A stretch of DNA of 64,000 nucleotides, taken from the NCBI GenBank assembly GCA_963775935.1, contig CAVZKR010000008.1, forward strand, positions 124,001 to 188,000. The letters are read 5' to 3'. The position numbers and the translations under genes are program-made. How positions within the stretch are numbered: the stretch's first letter is position 1; each line of letters starts with the position of its first letter. The DNA is from JBBIPA01 sp963775935. GTDB taxonomy: Bacteria; Chloroflexota; Dehalococcoidia; GIF9; UBA5629. The notes under the pieces are model-generated. The model saw only the letters and a list, made by a program, of their open reading frames with translations. It was not told the origin of the DNA and did not search any database. This document shows positions 61,846 to 64,000 of this stretch, piece by piece.

Positions 61846-64000
61846 CTACACTGTTTCCTTTTGGATAGCGAGAAGTACTACGGTACCTGAAATACGATGT
61901 TTCTCCGCGTAGGCACCATCAGGTGGAATATTTGAGACCAGTTTTGAGGATAGTGTTTCCTCCCTTATATAGTCTTTGAATTGTTCCATGACTTGCTGAA
62001 TTTCCGGCGTGCCTTGATAGTACACGGCAATGTGGTCAGTAATTTCTAACCCAGCAGACCGCCGCATAGTTTGTAGACGTCTTACTAGTTCACGTGCTAT
62101 TCCCTCCGACTGAAGCTCTTGAGAGAGCTCGGTAGACATTGCAACCCAATGTTCCCCTTCCTTAGCTGTGCTAAAACCGAGCTTCTCGTCAAATATTTCC
62201 CCTTCAACAAATTCTACTTCCTTAACGTTAAGCTCCTCTATAATTTGATAAGTTAAGTTCTGCAGGTCTTCCTTTTCAGTTTTCGAACGCGCTTTAATTA
62301 ATATTTTAGACAAGGGTTGACGTATCTTTATGCCAGCCTTAGCACGTGCTGCACGACCCAGGCTACAAAGAGCTATCACTGCGCTTGTAGCTTCAATAAG
62401 ACGACTATTTATCATGGTCTTTTCGGCAACAGGAAAATCACAGAGATGTACACTTTCAGGAGCATTTTGGTCGATTGAACATACTAAATTGTGGTACATT
62501 TCATCGGCAATAAAAGGAGTAAATGGAGCTAAAACCTTAGCAAGAATAACCAAGCAACTATAGAGCGTTGAGTACGCTGCTAGCTTATCATTATCATTTT
62601 GACTTTTCCAAAAACGCCGTCTACTTCTCCTGACATACCAATTAGAAAGATCGTCAACAAATGTTTCAATCTTCCGACCTGCTGAGGTGGGATCATAGTT
62701 GCTAAGGGCATCATCAACATCAGCTACAACTTGATGTATCCTAGACAGTATCCAGATATCTAAATCAGAACTTGGAACTATAGTAATGGTTTTCGGGTTA
62801 ACGTTGTCAATGTTAGCATACATTATGAAAAAAGAATAAGTGTTCCATACTGTAAGTAAAAAATTGCGTAGTACTTCCCCCACCATGTCAATGGAGAAAC
62901 GACGTACATTACCAGCCGGTGAAGAGGTAAGTAGGTACCATCGTAGTGCATCAGCGCCATATTTATTGAGCACTATCCAAGGATCCACCACATTACCCTT
63001 GGCTTTGCTCATTTTCTCTCCCTCAGAATCAAGAATATGTCCCAGAGCAAATGACGTTTTTAAAACAAGGGCGACTAAAGAGCAAGGTGGAGAGAGCATG
63101 TAAAGAGTAAAACCAACCTCGTGTCTGATCAACTGCTTCACAAATAAAATCGGCTGGGAAGCTTTTCTCAAAAAGGTCTCTATTTTCAAATGGGTAATGC
63201 CATTGAGCCAGAGGCATAGCACCAGAATCAAACCAGCAGTCAATAACTTCTGGCTGTCGTTTCATTTCGCTGCCACACTTAGAGCAAGCGAATATGATAT
63301 CGTCAACAAAAGGACGGTGCAGGTCTAGCGGCTCAACCAAACCCTTGAAGTTTGGTTTCAATTTCAATTCCTCGAGGCTACCAATGCACTCGAAGCCACC
63401 GCAAGCCGTACATTGCCATACACTTAACGGTGTTCCCCAGTAGCGCTCGCGGGAAAAAGCCCAGTCAATATTATTTTCCAGCCAATCACCAAAACGTCCA
63501 TATTTAATATGTTCTGGGTACCAGTTGAGCTCTGTATTTCCAGAGATAAGTTCTTTCTTCTTCGCGGTCGTTCTTATATACCATGTCTTCTTGGCATAAT
63601 AGAGCAGTGGTGATTCACAACGCCAACAGAAAGGATAGGTATGAAATATTTTCTCACTGCGATAGAGCAATCCTCGTGATTTAAGGTTATCGAGCACTAG
63701 AGGGTCAGCATCTTTGACAAATTTGCCCATAAAGGGATATGTACCCGCTATCGTACCATCTGGATTCACAGGTTGAACAAAATCCAGGTTCTTTTCCCTT
63801 CCGACTTCAAAGTCAACCTCACCGAAAGCTGGGGCAATATGCACAATGCCAGTACCTTCTTCCATTGATACGAAATCAGCATCAATAACACGATAAGCCA
63901 AGTTTGTTTCCGGTTTTTGTAACTCAAACATTTCTCTTGCTACATCTGTATGCGCATTTGTCTGGACTTGAGAACGTCTTCTTTCCACTCCATATTCGTG
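61846..64000 (-). pseudogene. ileS: Isoleucyl-tRNA synthetase, 3' part, with single-base frameshift
   Basis: The C-terminal two thirds of IleS; the 5' end lies beyond the window. The upstream frame (CP1 editing and zinc-containing region, DCWFDSGAMPLAQW, FICEAVDQTRGWFYSLH) breaks at about 63040, where one extra base turns the expected CSGHILDSEGEKMSKAKGN into CSGTYS-stop; removing it restores the frame through KMSKA and the anticodon domain to 61846. The tail lacks the C-terminal zinc finger of bacterial-type IleS, so it is the long, eukaryote-like IleS2 form. Because IleS is essential, an assembly indel is the simplest explanation unless another copy exists. Confidence 0.9.

Noticed and set aside
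1..64000. CRISPR arrays, rRNA genes and complete insertion sequences
   Set aside because: No regularly spaced repeats, rRNA segments or transposase genes were seen anywhere in the window.

Overview
The window looks like chromosome of an anaerobic member of the Chloroflexota, most likely class Dehalococcoidia. This is inferred from the housekeeping gene set and its order (clpC-ispD-ispF-cysE-cysS; pdxST beside an R3H-type ATPase; rplI-dnaB-DnaD beside a DnaC/DnaI-like loader), from the moderate GC content, and from the accessory enzymes (molybdopterin oxidoreductases, NuoEF-like diaphorase, PaaK, TRAP binding protein). No rRNA or other marker gene confirms it.

Layout. 1-32 kb is mostly housekeeping: the 3' end of clpC, isoprenoid and cysteine/Cys-tRNA genes, then a leftward block (SAM hydrolase, secG, gatB, yraN, rnhB, mnmA, tmk, R3H ATPase, pdxT, pdxS), tsaD converging on a DUF2851 gene with an XRE regulator, groES-groEL under CIRCE control, an M16 peptidase, a Crp/Fnr regulator, lysA-holB-ricT, and a replication block (tandem DnaC-like loader, DnaD, dnaB, rplI). 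An M20 hydrolase with a triple-RidA fusion and a PaaK-type ligase with a MarR regulator follow.

33-37.6 kb carries a leftward NuoE/NuoF/HoxU-like NADH diaphorase opposite a LuxR-type regulator. At 37.8-40.5 kb a small integrative element sits in a tRNA-Leu(UAG) gene: a 40-bp copy of the tRNA 5' half, a frameshifted tyrosine recombinase whose start codon lies in that copy, a lipoprotein cargo gene, two integrase tail remnants, and the intact tRNA-Leu.

41.4-51.6 kb is an all-leftward cluster: a PsrB-like ferredoxin, an NrfD membrane anchor, a DMSO-reductase-family catalytic subunit, FixC, FixX, a UbiA prenyltransferase, two paralogous radical SAM proteins and a methyltransferase. It reads as a respiratory molybdoenzyme next to a candidate pathway for a prenylated redox cofactor.

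52.2-58.6 kb holds a pyrogallol-transhydroxylase-like pair (large subunit broken by many frameshifts), a MarR regulator and a TRAP substrate-binding lipoprotein. Matching TTGACA-17-TATA-type promoters, each overlapped by a GGAATATTCC-centred palindrome, precede the transhydroxylase genes and the TRAP gene, suggesting one MarR-controlled regulon for uptake and conversion of a (probably aromatic) substrate. The window ends with a T-box-controlled trpB2, an HtrA-type lipoprotein protease and the 3' part of ileS, which has a single-base frameshift. Frameshifts in the essential ileS, the integrase and the transhydroxylase mean uncorrected assembly indels must be considered before any is called a pseudogene.
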